From contig JAUJNH010000005.1 of assembly GCA_030448245.1 (NCBI GenBank), positions 61,491 through 111,092 of the forward strand: 49,602 bases of DNA. Reading direction: 5' to 3'. Numbering within the stretch: position 1 is the stretch's first letter; every line of letters starts with the position of its first letter. The notes beneath the pieces were generated by a model. That model was not told the DNA's origin. It saw nothing but the letters and a program-made list of their open reading frames with translations, and did not search any database. This document shows, in pieces, positions 8,290 to 17,417 of the stretch. Origin of the DNA: Acidimicrobiales bacterium. GTDB lineage: Bacteria > Actinomycetota > Acidimicrobiia > Acidimicrobiales > JAUJNH01. Both the position numbers and the translations under genes were made by a program.

Positions 8290-9423
8290 GTGCCGGCGCT
8301 GGTTGCAGTCCCGATCAGGGGCCCGGCCTTCGTCGACGCCCTCCGCCGGCTCTGGGACGAGGGTGCTGCCGTGTTCCCCCTCGACCCCCGGCACCCGCCG
8401 GCCGTGCAGGCCGCCCTGCTGGCCCGGGTGCGGCCCACCGAGGTGGAGGACGAGGGCGGGCGTCGACCGCTACCGGGTGGTGAGCCCGCGGCCGACGGGG
8501 ACGCCCTGGTGCTGGCCACGAGCGGCACCACCGCCGAGCCGAAGGGCGTGGTCCTGACCGAGGCGGCCCTCCAGGCCGCCGCCCGGATGACCAGTGATGC
8601 GGTGGCCGTCGACCCGGCGTCAGATACCTGGCTGTGCTGCTCGCCCGTGGCCCACGCCGGCGGTTTCGGGGTGGTGAACCGGGCGCTTCGCACCGGCACC
8701 GCGCTGGTCGTCCACGAGGTGTTCGACGCCGCCGCCGTGACGGCCAGCGGAGCCACGCTCACCGCACTCGTGCCCACCATGCTGCACCGGGTCGACGCCT
8801 CCGCCTTCCGCCTGATCGTGCTGGGAGGCATGGGCATGCCGGCCCACCGGCCAGCCAACGCGGTGGCCACCTACGGGCTCACCGAGACGATGGGCGGCGT
8901 CGTCTACGACGGCCGGCCGCTGCCCGGCGTCGAGGTGCGCTGCGGCGCCGGCGGCGCCATCGAGGTCCGCTCCCCCACGGCCCTGCGCTGCTACCGCACG
9001 GAGGACGGCGAGCACGACCCGCGAGACCCCGGCGGCTGGCTGGCCACCGGCGACCTGGGCGAGGTCGACGCCTCCGGCCTCGTCACGATCCACGGCCGGG
9101 CCGACGAGGTGATCGTCACCGGCGGCGAGAAGGTCTGGCCCGAGGCGGTCGAAGCAGTCCTCCGGCGCTTGCCCGGCGTCGCTGACGTGGCGGTGATCGG
9201 CCGCCGTGACCCCGAGTGGGGCCAGCAGGTCGTGGCGGTGGTCGAGGCGGCGCCCGGGGAGGTCCCACCGACGCTGGACGCAGCCCGAGCCGCGGTGAAG
9301 GAGGTCCTCCCCCCGTGGTGCGCGCCGCGCGCCCTCGAGCTGGTCAGGACGCTCCCCCGCACCCCATCCGGCAAGGTCCGCCGAGCGGCGCTGACCGGCC
9401 AGGTGGACGATCCCGGCTCCTGA
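8290..9423 (+). CDS. menE: o-Succinylbenzoate-CoA ligase (MenE), compact form
   Basis: MenE activates o-succinylbenzoate to its CoA thioester using ATP. The protein is 377 residues, shorter than many acyl-CoA ligases (about 450-500) because the N-terminal domain is reduced. The adenylate-forming motifs are present in order: P-loop-like LATSGTTAEPKGVVLT, TYGLTETMGGVVYDG, ATGDLGEVDASG, the hinge region GRADEVIVTGGEKVWPEAVE, and the C-terminal catalytic lysine in PRTPSGKVRR. The GTG at 8290 is taken as the start because the recognisable domain begins directly after it and a -10 lies just upstream. The context supports MenE over other acyl-CoA ligases. Confidence 0.88.
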   Translation: MPALVAVPIRGPAFVDALRRLWDEGAAVFPLDPRHPPAVQAALLARVRPTEVEDEGGRRPLPGGEPAADGDALVLATSGTTAEPKGVVLTEAALQAAARMTSDAVAVDPASDTWLCCSPVAHAGGFGVVNRALRTGTALVVHEVFDAAAVTASGATLTALVPTMLHRVDASAFRLIVLGGMGMPAHRPANAVATYGLTETMGGVVYDGRPLPGVEVRCGAGGAIEVRSPTALRCYRTEDGEHDPRDPGGWLATGDLGEVDASGLVTIHGRADEVIVTGGEKVWPEAVEAVLRRLPGVADVAVIGRRDPEWGQQVVAVVEAAPGEVPPTLDAARAAVKEVLPPWCAPRALELVRTLPRTPSGKVRRAALTGQVDDPGS

Positions 9424-9511
9424 GCGTCACGGGCGGCAGCGGGATCCGCGGCGAGCGCCCGGGCGTCCACCGGGGGTCTTCGACGTCACGCGGACGAGCT
9501 TGCTGAGCCGA

Positions 9512-9559
9512 CGCAGCGACGCTGCTGCGGGGCTGAACCTCGACGGCAGGGTCCGTCGA
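9512..9559. terminator. Two adjacent hairpins between menE and the DUF4265 remnant
   Basis: CGCAGC (9512-9517) pairs with GCTGCG (9524-9529), and TCGACGG (9540-9546) pairs perfectly with CCGTCGA (9553-9559) over a 6-base loop. They lie between convergent genes, where a bidirectional terminator is expected. There is no T tract, which is common in very GC-rich actinobacteria. Confidence 0.4.
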
Positions 9560-9609
9560 CCGGCGCCCAGGCCGGCGTCTCGTCGAGCCCGAGTGGAGCT
9601 TCCACCCGA

Positions 9610-10115
9610 TCAGACGCCGTAGCGGATGGCGGTGAACGGCCACGCTTCGGCCAGCCACCGGGCCAGAGGCGACGCTTCATGGCTCGTCGGGGAAGACTGC
9701 TCGAACGCCGGGTTCGCGTACTCCCAGTGGAGGTTCGCGTCGGTGAGGCGGGACGAGACGGCGTCGAGCGATACCAAGGGCGGAACGCTGATCGAGATCA
9801 ACCTCCTGTTGGCACCCTCGTAGTCGCAGCCCATCTCGCGAGCGGTTCGAGGACGGTCTCGATCTGTGACTCGTCGTCGAGGATCACGCGCACGAGGCGG
9901 TTGCCCGATGGTCGCACCACCCGCACGAACTCGAAGATCCCGTCGTCGGCGGTCGGGTCAGCCTCGACGACATCATCGAGGGAGATCCCGTAGGCGAACC
10001 ATGGAAGGTTGTCGAGTCGGAGCTCACGCTCGCCGACCCGCTCGGCCCACGGCGTCTCCACCTCGCCATCAGGACCCCGAAGCACCAGCTTCACCAAGTT
10101 GCCCTCATCCGACAC
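9610..10115 (-). pseudogene. DUF4265-family gene broken by a single-base frameshift
   Basis: The first part (GTG 10115 down to about 9835) reads VETPWAERVGERELRLDNLPWFAYGISLDDVVEA, typical of DUF4265 proteins. It runs on through RLVRVILDDESQIETVLEPLA, then shifts into a short foreign tail and stops. The missing C-terminal half continues in another frame: MGCDYEGANRRLISISV, then ...LHWEYANPAFEQ, ending at 9610. Adding one base in GCTCGCGAGATGG (for example restoring a G to give LAEMGCDYEG) rejoins the two into one protein of about 168 residues. The family has no established function. It sits next to a DUF222-HNH gene in a probable accessory segment. A sequencing error is the alternative to a real mutation. 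Confidence 0.75.
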
Positions 10116-10296
10116 ACCTCCATCTTGGCCAACCGGAAAGGGCGTCGATCACTCCCGTGGATCGAGCGCTGGGGGATGCCGTGGCCGAGCACGCAGTGCG
10201 ACGCGGCGGCTCGGCTTGGTGCCGCAGGACGATGTGCTCAAGCACCAGAGGCTTAGCCTTGCCTGCTCACCACGTCTCAATTCTCGGCCATTCCCG

Positions 10297-10325
10297 TTGC
10301 TTTTCCTAGGTTTGAAGGGTATGCT
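10297..10325 (+). promoter_or_regulatory. Sigma-70-type promoter of the HNH gene
   Basis: TTGCTT (10297-10302) and TATGCT (10320-10325) are separated by 17 bp, the best -35/-10 pair seen in this window. The -10 ends 6 bases before the ATG at 10332, so the mRNA is probably leaderless. The surrounding 200 bases are less GC-rich than the men genes. Confidence 0.6.
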
Positions 10326-10331
10326 GCGAAC

Positions 10332-11612
10332 ATGTGTTCGACGGTCTCGGCTGCGGTCGAAGGGGTGGCTGCCGCAGCCGGTGGGCCGGCCGAGGAGATC
10401 CTCGCCCTGGTCGAGCTGGCCGACCGAGCGCAGGCGGCGCTCGTCGAACGCGTTGCTGCATTCGACGCCGCCGAGGGATGGGCGGCCGACGGAGACTTCT
10501 CCTTTCCCTGCTGGTTGCGAGCCCGGGCCGATGTCACCCGGGCCGAGTCGTTGCAGCTCGGCCGTTTCGCCCGCACCATGCCGATAGCGGAGGAGGCGGT
10601 CCGTCGGGGAGAGCTGTCGGTGGCAAAGGCGCGGCTGCTGGCCGGGGTGATCAACGAGCGCACCGAGGAGAAGTTCGCCGAGCAGGAGGCCTTCCTGGTC
10701 GACCAGGTGCAACGCCTGCCGGTCGATGCCGCCAGGACGGCGTTGGACTACTGGAAGCGGCTGGCCGACAGCGACGGCCCTGACCCGTCCGACCCCACGG
10801 AGAACTGGGCCCGGATGACCGAGGGCTACCGGGGCCGCTGGCATCTCGAAGGCAGTCTCGACCAGGTCAGCGGCACGATGCTGAAGGCCGTGCTCGACTC
10901 CATCGTCGACCGGATGCACCAGGACGGCCGGTTCAGCGACCTGCCCCGCTCGTGCAACACCGCCTCCCACCGCACCGCCCAGGCGGTGGTGGAGATGGCG
11001 CACCGGGCCTCCGGCGCCCGCCCCGACCAGCCGGCCGTGCACCCGGACATCGTCGTGGTCGTCCCCCACCACACCCTCACCGACCCGGACCCGAACCCCT
11101 TCGACCCGCCCACCGTGTTGGGCGGCGGCCCGCTCACCCTGACCGAGGTGTGCCGGCTGGCGCTGCTCGGCACCGTGTCCACCATGACCGTCGACGAAAC
11201 CGGCCGCCCCCTGCGCCTCGGCCGCAAGCAGCGCCTCGCCACCCCTGACCAGTGGATCGCCGCCAGCGTCCGCGACCGCGGCTGTGTCGTCCCCGGCTGC
11301 GGCCGCCCCGCCTCCTGGTGCCAGGTTCACCACCTCCGCTGGTGGGAGCGCGACGGCGGGTTGACCGACCTGGAGAACCTGGCGCTGGTCTGCAGCCACC
11401 ACCACCACCTCATCCACGACGCCGGCTGGGTGCTGGAACCACTGGCCGACGGCGCCTGGCAGCTCACCCGCCCCAACGGGACCACGGTGGCGAACCCCCG
11501 CTATCCCGGCAACCAACGACCACCACCCCGACAGTCCGGCCAGCAGCCTGAGCATCCAAGCCAGAGCAAACCGGATCCTCCCGAAGCGGCTGCCGCGCGG
11601 GCGGCTGCCTGA
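10332..11612 (+). CDS. DUF222 domain-containing HNH endonuclease (13E12 repeat family)
   Basis: This 426-residue protein has an N-terminal helical DUF222 domain (about residues 20-250, with AGVINERTEEKFAEQEAFLV) and a C-terminal HNH nuclease domain: CVVPGCGRPASWCQVHHLRWW, then LTDLENLALVCSHHHHLIHDAGW. The zinc-type cysteines (318, 323, 354) and the catalytic HH (333-334), Asn349 and distal His (356-362) are intact, so it should be an active DNase. The family is found in many copies in actinobacterial genomes, often beside mobile or phage-derived DNA; its biological role is not settled. The Gln/Pro-rich C-terminal tail is low complexity. It is the centre of the probable accessory segment. Confidence 0.9.
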   Translation: MCSTVSAAVEGVAAAAGGPAEEILALVELADRAQAALVERVAAFDAAEGWAADGDFSFPCWLRARADVTRAESLQLGRFARTMPIAEEAVRRGELSVAKARLLAGVINERTEEKFAEQEAFLVDQVQRLPVDAARTALDYWKRLADSDGPDPSDPTENWARMTEGYRGRWHLEGSLDQVSGTMLKAVLDSIVDRMHQDGRFSDLPRSCNTASHRTAQAVVEMAHRASGARPDQPAVHPDIVVVVPHHTLTDPDPNPFDPPTVLGGGPLTLTEVCRLALLGTVSTMTVDETGRPLRLGRKQRLATPDQWIAASVRDRGCVVPGCGRPASWCQVHHLRWWERDGGLTDLENLALVCSHHHHLIHDAGWVLEPLADGAWQLTRPNGTTVANPRYPGNQRPPPRQSGQQPEHPSQSKPDPPEAAAARAAA

Positions 11613-11913
11613 CCGGGGAACCTCGGGCACGCTCTAAGCGAGCTGTTGCCGTGTCCCGCGCCGACGTGGCTCGAACCGGCAGACGCAGGTGGTCAACCTC
11701 ACACGTTGCTCGTGGTCCGTCGCGGATTTGGCTCCGGGCCAGCCGACAGGATCCGCAGCCCAAACGGGCTGAACCTACGGCGTGCGGCCCGACCTAAATG
11801 GCAGACGGACCACTAGCCCGCTCCGGCGTGGGCACAGAGCTGCAGAGCATCGGGACGAGGGTCGTGCACGGAAAGAGGTCGTGCTGTCGAGGAAGCCTCG
11901 GCATCATGGGGCG
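11613..11913. other. 301-base intergenic region without a recognised gene
   Basis: No convincing open frame, tRNA or terminator was found. A short TTCGAGCC-like sequence on the minus strand near 11665-11680 resembles a tRNA T-loop but the stem does not pair. GTGGTCAACCTC at 11689 begins a loose 29-base match to a sequence at 12867 beyond the next gene. A 5-bp hairpin (CGAGG/CCTCG) lies at 11888-11900, just before the amidohydrolase start. Confidence 0.5.
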
Positions 11914-12840
11914 ATGGCCGTGGTCAGGGTGGCGACGTGCCAGTTCCCTGTCAGCTCCGACGTCGGCGCCAACCTTCGCTTCGTCCTGCGGCAGGCGCGG
12001 ACAGCGAAGGCTCGGGGGGCCGACGTTGCTCACTTCGCAGAGGGAGCGTTGTCGGGATATGCAGGGAGCGACTTCGACTCGTTCGAAGGCTTCGACTGGG
12101 ATGCCCTCCGCCACGCTGTCCACCAAGTCCGGCGGGTCGCTGGGGAGCTCAGGATGTGGGTCGTCGTGGGCTCGGCACATCCGCTGAGCAACGGCACCAA
12201 GCCGCACAACAGCCTGTACGTCATCAACGATGTCGGCCAGGTCGTCGACCGGTACGACAAGCGATTCTGCTCAGGTGATCCAGAGGGGCGAGCGGGGGAG
12301 CTGGCCAACTACAGCCCCGGCGACCACTCGAGCGTCTGGGAGATCAACGGCGTCCGCTGCGGCGCCCTCATCTGCTACGAGTTCCGCTACCCCGAGCTGC
12401 ACCGCGAGTACAAGCGCCACGGCGTGCAGCTGGTGTTCCATTCCTTCCACGCCGCCCACGCCAGCGCCGAGCAGCTGGCAGCCATCGGTGCCAGGATCGG
12501 CCCTGACCTCGAGAGAGTGAATGCAGGATCGACGTTCACCTACCCGGGGATCACCATGCCGGCGGCGATGACGACGGCTGGCGCATCGAGCCATCTGTGG
12601 ATCAGCTGCCCGAACTCCTCGGCGCCCGAGAGTCTTTGGCCGTCGTTCTTCGTTCGAGCGGACGGCATCACCCTCGGGCGACTGCGTCGCAACCGTCCGG
12701 GGGTCCTGGTGTCCACCGTCGACACCGAGGAGGAGCTCTACGACTCCACAGCGGCGTGGCGTGATCGAGCTCTGGCCGGCATCTTCCACAGCGGGACCCT
12801 CGTCAGCGACCCGAGGTCGACGAATCGGACTGAGCTGTAG
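11914..12840 (+). CDS. Carbon-nitrogen hydrolase (nitrilase superfamily)
   Basis: The 308-residue protein shows the full nitrilase-superfamily triad: Glu43 in HFAEGALSGY, Lys116 in DRYDKRFCSGD and the nucleophile Cys154 in GALICYEFRYPE. Members hydrolyse amides, nitriles or carbamoyl groups; which substrate applies here cannot be read from the sequence. ATG 11914 begins MAVVRVATCQFPV, the usual first strand of the fold; the frame is open upstream but without similarity. Codon use and GC content look less extreme than in the men and dcw genes. It is a single gene between the HNH gene and the epimerase cluster. Confidence 0.85.
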   Translation: MAVVRVATCQFPVSSDVGANLRFVLRQARTAKARGADVAHFAEGALSGYAGSDFDSFEGFDWDALRHAVHQVRRVAGELRMWVVVGSAHPLSNGTKPHNSLYVINDVGQVVDRYDKRFCSGDPEGRAGELANYSPGDHSSVWEINGVRCGALICYEFRYPELHREYKRHGVQLVFHSFHAAHASAEQLAAIGARIGPDLERVNAGSTFTYPGITMPAAMTTAGASSHLWISCPNSSAPESLWPSFFVRADGITLGRLRRNRPGVLVSTVDTEEELYDSTAAWRDRALAGIFHSGTLVSDPRSTNRTEL

Positions 12841-12932
12841 CGGTTCCCTGCCGACCAGCCACGAGTGTCGTCAACCTCGCCCTTGCTCTGTCGTCTCATG
12901 AGGGCCGACAAGCACGTGACGAAGCCAACCGA

Positions 12933-13886
12933 TCAGGAGGAGGTCAGGCCCCAGGTCATGGTGTGGCTCTCGCCCGGCTCCAGGATGACGAGGCCGTCGC
13001 CGGAGTTGAGGGCGTTCGGGGCGCACGTCATCGGCTCCAGGGCCAGGGTGGCGCGGCGCCACGGGTCGGCGAGGGCGTCGCCGGTGAACAGCTGCCACCA
13101 GCGGACGGTCTCGTCTCCCCACAGGACGGTGCGGTGGCCGTCGGGGGTGGTCAGGGTGGCCTCGACCCGGCCGTTCGGGCCGACGGGGAGGTCGGTGAAG
13201 GCGGTGTCGGCTCGGCGGCTGCCGATGGGGGTGCCGTCGGTGAAGTCGTGGTCGGTTCCCGCGGTGGGCTGGCGGGTCGTCGGGCTGAGGCGGTCGTCGG
13301 TGGCCAGCCAGGTGGCCGCCGGCAGGTGCAGGACGGCGTCGTCCACCATCCGGCCGGGGACGGCCAGGTACGGGTGGACGGCCGCACCGTAGGGGCAGGC
13401 CAGGCGGCCGACGTTGGTGGACATGAGGCTCGACGTCAGGCCGCCGGGGCCGACGGCGTAGGTGACGGTGCAGTGGAGGGGGAACGGCCAGCCGGGGTGG
13501 GCCAGGAGCAGGATGGCGAGCCGGATGAGGTCCGCGCGGTGCTCGACCACCGTCCACGTGAGGGTGCGGACGAGGCCGTGGAGCGCATGGCCCCGGTCGG
13601 GCTCGGTGATCGAGAGCTGGTGGAGCTCGCCTCGCCAGGTCCAGCGGCCGTCGACGACGCGGTTGGGCCAGGGAGCCAGGACCTCGCCCTGGCACCCGAC
13701 GACCGGCGACTCGGGGCCGTGGAACGCCTCGACGATCGGGCGCTCGTCGACCGTGTAGGCGCGCAGCGTCGCCCCCGACTCGCTGACCACGGCCCGCTCA
13801 CCGCCGGCGGCGATCTCGAAGGTGCGGCCCGGCGGCGCCAGCCCCACCGGCAGGTCGGGGCGGCTGCCGGCAGGCTCGTCGGCCAT
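12933..13886 (-). CDS. Aldose 1-epimerase family protein
   Basis: The product of about 317 residues is a galactose-mutarotase-like beta-sandwich protein: the N-terminal ATLRAYTVDERPIVEAF strand, VLAPWPNRVVDGRWTW, the conserved HALHGLVR (first catalytic-type His), the second His in AAVHPYLAVPG, and the C-terminal ALEPMTCAPNALNSGDGLVILEPGES, containing the general-base Glu region. Such proteins interconvert alpha and beta anomers of sugars. The start could be ATG 13886 or GTG 13901, which lies 4 bp after the stop of the receiver gene upstream on the same strand; neither has a good ribosome site. It is the last gene of an SDR-receiver-epimerase run. Confidence 0.82.
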   Translation of the reverse strand: MADEPAGSRPDLPVGLAPPGRTFEIAAGGERAVVSESGATLRAYTVDERPIVEAFHGPESPVVGCQGEVLAPWPNRVVDGRWTWRGELHQLSITEPDRGHALHGLVRTLTWTVVEHRADLIRLAILLLAHPGWPFPLHCTVTYAVGPGGLTSSLMSTNVGRLACPYGAAVHPYLAVPGRMVDDAVLHLPAATWLATDDRLSPTTRQPTAGTDHDFTDGTPIGSRRADTAFTDLPVGPNGRVEATLTTPDGHRTVLWGDETVRWWQLFTGDALADPWRRATLALEPMTCAPNALNSGDGLVILEPGESHTMTWGLTSS

Positions 13887-13905
13887 CGGGTCGGAGGCCA
13901 CGGGG

Positions 13906-14262
13906 TCAGCTCTCGAGGAGCTGGTCGAGGAGCTCGGGCAGGCGCACCAGCTCGTGCTTCGGGAGGAGCCAGCGCACACCAGGCGGCGTGCCTTCGGCGG
14001 TCAGGCGCCCGTCGATCGCCGCCGAGCACAGCACCACCGCGAGACCCGGTTGGAGGGCGGCGAGGTCGGCCACCACGCTCAGCCCGTCCCCACCCGGCAT
14101 CCTCTGGTCGACCACGGCCAGGTCGGGCCGCTCCCGCTCGGCCGCCGCCACCGCGGCCAGCCGGTCGGCGGCCTCCACCACCCGGACCGGGTGGCCGCTC
14201 ACCTCCAGCACGATCCTGGCCAGCGCCCGCACCTCGGGCTCGTCGTCGACCACGAGGACCAC
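13906..14262 (-). CDS. Stand-alone response-regulator receiver domain
   Basis: This 118-residue protein is a single CheY-like receiver: acidic pair in VLVVDDEPEV (Asp6, Asp7), the phospho-acceptor Asp52 in DLAVVDQRMPGGDG, a Ser/Ala-containing beta-4 end (VVLCSAA, with Ser in the switch position) and the invariant Lys in WLLPKHELV. There is no output domain. GTG 14262 is chosen because GGGAGG lies 7 bases upstream (forward 14270-14275); the GTG at 14280 would lose this ribosome site. It follows the SDR gene closely. No kinase is adjacent, so its partner is unknown. Confidence 0.85.
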   Translation of the reverse strand: MVLVVDDEPEVRALARIVLEVSGHPVRVVEAADRLAAVAAAERERPDLAVVDQRMPGGDGLSVVADLAALQPGLAVVLCSAAIDGRLTAEGTPPGVRWLLPKHELVRLPELLDQLLES

Positions 14263-14282
14263 GATCTCGCCTCCCGCCACCG

Positions 14283-15047
14283 TCAGCCCAGCTTCGGCCC
14301 GAGGAGGGCGCCGCCGTCGACCACGAGGCTGGCGCCGGTCATCCAGCTGGCCGCGTCCGACACGAGGAAGAGCGCGGCGCTGGCGATGTCCTCGGGCTCG
14401 CCGAGGCGGCCGAGCGGGGTGCGGGCGGCGATGGTGTCGCCGTGCTCCTCCCACAGGGCCCGGGCCAGGTCGGTCTTCACCAGGCCGGGGGCGATGGCGT
14501 TGACGCGGACGGCCGGCGCCAGCTCGGCGGCCAGCTGGCGGGTCAGGTGCAGCACGGCCGCCTTGGTGACGTTGTAGTAGCCGATCCCGCTCTCCACGCT
14601 GAGGCCGCCGATGCTGGCAATGTTGACGACGGAGGCACCGGGGTGCCGGCCGAGGCCCACCGCCACCGCCTCGCGGGTCCAGGTGACCAGCGCGCGCTGG
14701 TTCACCTGCACCGTCTTGTCCATCTGCGACTCGGTGATCCCGAGCACCGGCCCGAGGTACGGGTTTGTGGCGGCGTTGTTGACCAGCACGTCAAGCCCGC
14801 CGAAGCGATCGACCGCGAAGGCGAGCGCGGCCCGGGCCGAATCGGGCTCGCCGGCGTGGGCGGCGAAGCCGACGGTGTCACCGCCGATCTCGGCGGCGGC
14901 GGCGTCGAGCAGGTGCTGCTTGCGGCTGGTGAGCACGACCTTCGCGCCGGCGCCGGCCAGGGCGGCGCCGATGGCCCTGCCGATCCCCTTCGACCCGCCG
15001 GTGACGAGCGCCACCTTGCCGTCCACCCGCAGGTCCACGCGGCCCAT
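14283..15047 (-). CDS. SDR-family NAD(P)-dependent oxidoreductase
   Basis: The 254-residue protein is a classical short-chain dehydrogenase/reductase: cofactor motif [13 protein letters not shown] near the N-terminus, [13 protein letters not shown], the catalytic Ser in [10 protein letters not shown], YxxxK in [13 protein letters not shown], then [13 protein letters not shown] and the C-terminal [16 protein letters not shown] typical of the FabG-like subgroup. The substrate is not predictable. ATG 15047 begins directly before the first strand ([13 protein letters not shown]). It heads a minus-strand run with the receiver and epimerase genes and is divergent from the YyaL-like gene. Confidence 0.9.
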   Translation of the reverse strand: MGRVDLRVDGKVALVTGGSKGIGRAIGAALAGAGAKVVLTSRKQHLLDAAAAEIGGDTVGFAAHAGEPDSARAALAFAVDRFGGLDVLVNNAATNPYLGPVLGITESQMDKTVQVNQRALVTWTREAVAVGLGRHPGASVVNIASIGGLSVESGIGYYNVTKAAVLHLTRQLAAELAPAVRVNAIAPGLVKTDLARALWEEHGDTIAARTPLGRLGEPEDIASAALFLVSDAASWMTGASLVVDGGALLGPKLG

Positions 15048-15237
15048 TCTGGCCCCGTCCTCACAGCGGCAGAGCCGGAACGCGGTCCGTCGCCAGCACG
15101 GGCAGCGCAATCGAGCCGATCGGAGCCGCCAACGCGCCGCTGCCAGCCCCCGGGGCACCCGACGAGGCAGGGCTCAGGGCGCAGGACCCCGCTACCGCCG
15201 GCCACAGCCGGGTAGGACCAGACGAGGAGGATCCACC

Positions 15238-17214
15238 ATGAACCGCCTGGCCCACGAGACCAGCCCGTACCTGCGCCAGCACGCCGACAACCCGGTGGAC
15301 TGGTGGCCGTGGGGACCCGAGGCGTTCGCCGAGGCGGCGCGCCGGGACGTGCCGGTGCTGCTGTCGGTCGGCTACTCGGCGTGCCACTGGTGCCACGTGA
15401 TGGCCCACGAGTCGTTCGAGGACGAGGCCAGCGCCGAGGTGGTGAACGAGCTGTTCGTGTGCGTGAAGGTCGACCGGGAGGAGCGTCCCGACGTCGACGC
15501 CGTCTACATGGAGGCCGTCACTGCCGTCAGCGGCTCCGGGGGCTGGCCCATGACGGTGTGGTGCACGCCGGACGGCCGGCCGTTCCTGGCCGGGACCTAC
15601 TTCCCCCGGGAGCGGGCCCATGGGCGTGCCTCGTTCGTCGAGGTGTGCCGGGCCGTGGCCGACGCCTGGCGCGACCAGCGGGACGCCCTCGAGCGCCAGG
15701 CCGATCAGCTGCGCGACGCGGTGCGGGAACGTTCCAGCCTCGAGGGTCTGGCCCTCCGCGTGCCCGAGGGTGGGCTGGAGGCGAGGGGTGCGGTCGCCGC
15801 CGCGCTCGCCGCGGTGGCCGACAGCTTCGACGCCCAGGAGGGCGGCTTCGGCCGCGCCCCCAAGTTTCCCCAGCCGTCGTGGCTCGAGCTGGCTCTGCGC
15901 GGAGCGGCCACCGGCGACACCCGGCTCGAGGTGGCCGTGCGCACCACCCTGGACGCCATGGCGTCCGGCGGCATCTACGACCACCTCGGCGGCGGGTTCG
16001 CCCGCTACGCCACCGACCGGGCGTGGCTGGTGCCCCACTTCGAGAAGATGCTCTACGACCAGGCGGGTCTGCTCCGGGCCTACCTCCACGGCTGGCAGCT
16101 GTACGGCCAGCCGGCGTGGCGCCAGGTGTGCGAGGAGGTGGTGGCCTACGTCGAGCGCGACCTGGCCCAGCCCGAGGGAGGCATCTCCTCGGCCGAGGAC
16201 GCCGACTCAGAGGGCGAGGAGGGCCGCTTCTACGTGTGGTCCCACGACGAGCTGCGGCAGGTGGGAGGCGACGCTGCCGTGGCCTGGTACGGGGCGTCGC
16301 CGGGCGGCAACTGGGAGGGGACCAACATCCTGTGGCGGCCCCAGCGAGGCGACCTGCTGCGCCCGCCCGAGGTGGAGGAGGCTCGGGCCCGGCTGTTCGA
16401 GCACCGGTCGCACCGGGTGCGGCCTGGCCTCGACGACAAGGTCCTGACCGAGTGGAACGCCATGTGGGCGGCGGCGCTGGCCGAGGCCGGGCTGGTGTTC
16501 GGCCGGACCGACTGGGTGGCCTCGGCCGATCGCACGACGTCGTTCCTCCACGACGCCCTGCGGCGGGACGACGGCCGCTGGCTGCGGGCGTGGCAGCGTG
16601 ACGGCGGCGCCCGCCACCTCGGCGTGGCCAACGACGTGGCCTGGGTGGTCGAGGCCTGCGTCCGCATGGCCGAGGCCACCGGCGCGGTCCGGTGGGTCAC
16701 CCGGGCCACCGACGCCGCCGCCCAGCTGCTCGAGCACCACGAGGACCCGGCCGGGGGCGGGGTGTTCACGGTGGCATCCGACGGTGAGCAGCTGCTGGCC
16801 CGCCAGAAGGACGTCTACGACGGCGCCACTCCCTCGGCCAACAGCGTGGCCGCCGCCGCCCTGCTGCGCCTCGGCGCCCTCACCGGGGACAGCCGGTGGA
16901 CCGATGGCGGGCGCAGGGTGCTCGACGCCCTGACCCCGCTGCTGGCTGTGGCCCCGACCGCCGCCACCGGGGTCGCCGGTGCGCTGCTGTCGGTGCTCGA
17001 AGGGCCGATCGAGGTGGTGGTCACCGGGTCGCGCCCCGACCTGGTGGCGGCCGCCGTGCAGCCCTTCAAGCCGGACCGGGTGGTGGCCTGGGGCGAGCGC
17101 TACCCCGGCCCGCTGTGGGAGGGACGGGACCAGGAGGGCGTGGCCTACGTCTGCCGGGCCTATGCGTGCGAGCGCCCCGTCGCCACCGCCGACGAGCTCA
17201 CCGCCCTGCTCTGA
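15238..17214 (+). CDS. YyaL/DUF255 thioredoxin-domain protein
   Basis: This 658-residue protein has the DUF255 layout: [20 protein letters not shown], a thioredoxin-like domain with the CxxC in [16 protein letters not shown] (Cys49, Cys52), [15 protein letters not shown] and [17 protein letters not shown] long (alpha/alpha)6 glycosidase-like barrel follows, with [64 protein letters not shown] and [13 protein letters not shown]. The family is widespread (human SPATA20) and its activity is unproven. A strong GGAGG lies 8 bases before ATG 15238. It is a single gene followed by a hairpin terminator. Confidence 0.93.
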   Translation: MNRLAHETSPYLRQHADNPVDWWPWGPEAFAEAARRDVPVLLSVGYSACHWCHVMAHESFEDEASAEVVNELFVCVKVDREERPDVDAVYMEAVTAVSGSGGWPMTVWCTPDGRPFLAGTYFPRERAHGRASFVEVCRAVADAWRDQRDALERQADQLRDAVRERSSLEGLALRVPEGGLEARGAVAAALAAVADSFDAQEGGFGRAPKFPQPSWLELALRGAATGDTRLEVAVRTTLDAMASGGIYDHLGGGFARYATDRAWLVPHFEKMLYDQAGLLRAYLHGWQLYGQPAWRQVCEEVVAYVERDLAQPEGGISSAEDADSEGEEGRFYVWSHDELRQVGGDAAVAWYGASPGGNWEGTNILWRPQRGDLLRPPEVEEARARLFEHRSHRVRPGLDDKVLTEWNAMWAAALAEAGLVFGRTDWVASADRTTSFLHDALRRDDGRWLRAWQRDGGARHLGVANDVAWVVEACVRMAEATGAVRWVTRATDAAAQLLEHHEDPAGGGVFTVASDGEQLLARQKDVYDGATPSANSVAAAALLRLGALTGDSRWTDGGRRVLDALTPLLAVAPTAATGVAGALLSVLEGPIEVVVTGSRPDLVAAAVQPFKPDRVVAWGERYPGPLWEGRDQEGVAYVCRAYACERPVATADELTALL

Positions 17215-17224
17215 CCGGGAGAGC

Positions 17225-17243
17225 GTGAAGCGCTCCGCTTCAC
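17225..17243 (+). terminator. Hairpin after the YyaL-like gene
   Basis: GTGAAGCG (17225-17232) and CGCTTCAC (17236-17243) form a perfect 8-bp stem with a CTC loop, starting 10 bases after the stop codon. No T tract follows. The position makes a terminator the best reading. Confidence 0.6.
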
Positions 17244-17417
17244 CTGGGCGGCGACGACGAACAGATGGATGCGATGGAGCGCGCTTTTGGTCCCAGCGCC
17301 CACTGGTGTGGAGGCTTCATGGGCCGGGTCCGCCGCTGATCAGTGGAGGGATCGCACTGGTTCCGGTGGCGGGCTGAACCGCGAGCATCCACCACTCGGA
17401 GCGCGGGAGACGAGACG

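Noticed and set aside
11661..11690. tRNA-like T-loop (minus strand GGTTCGAGCC) next to the HNH gene
   Set aside because: The bases around the loop do not form a T-stem and no acceptor, D or anticodon arms could be placed, so it is neither a tRNA nor a convincing tRNA-derived attachment site.
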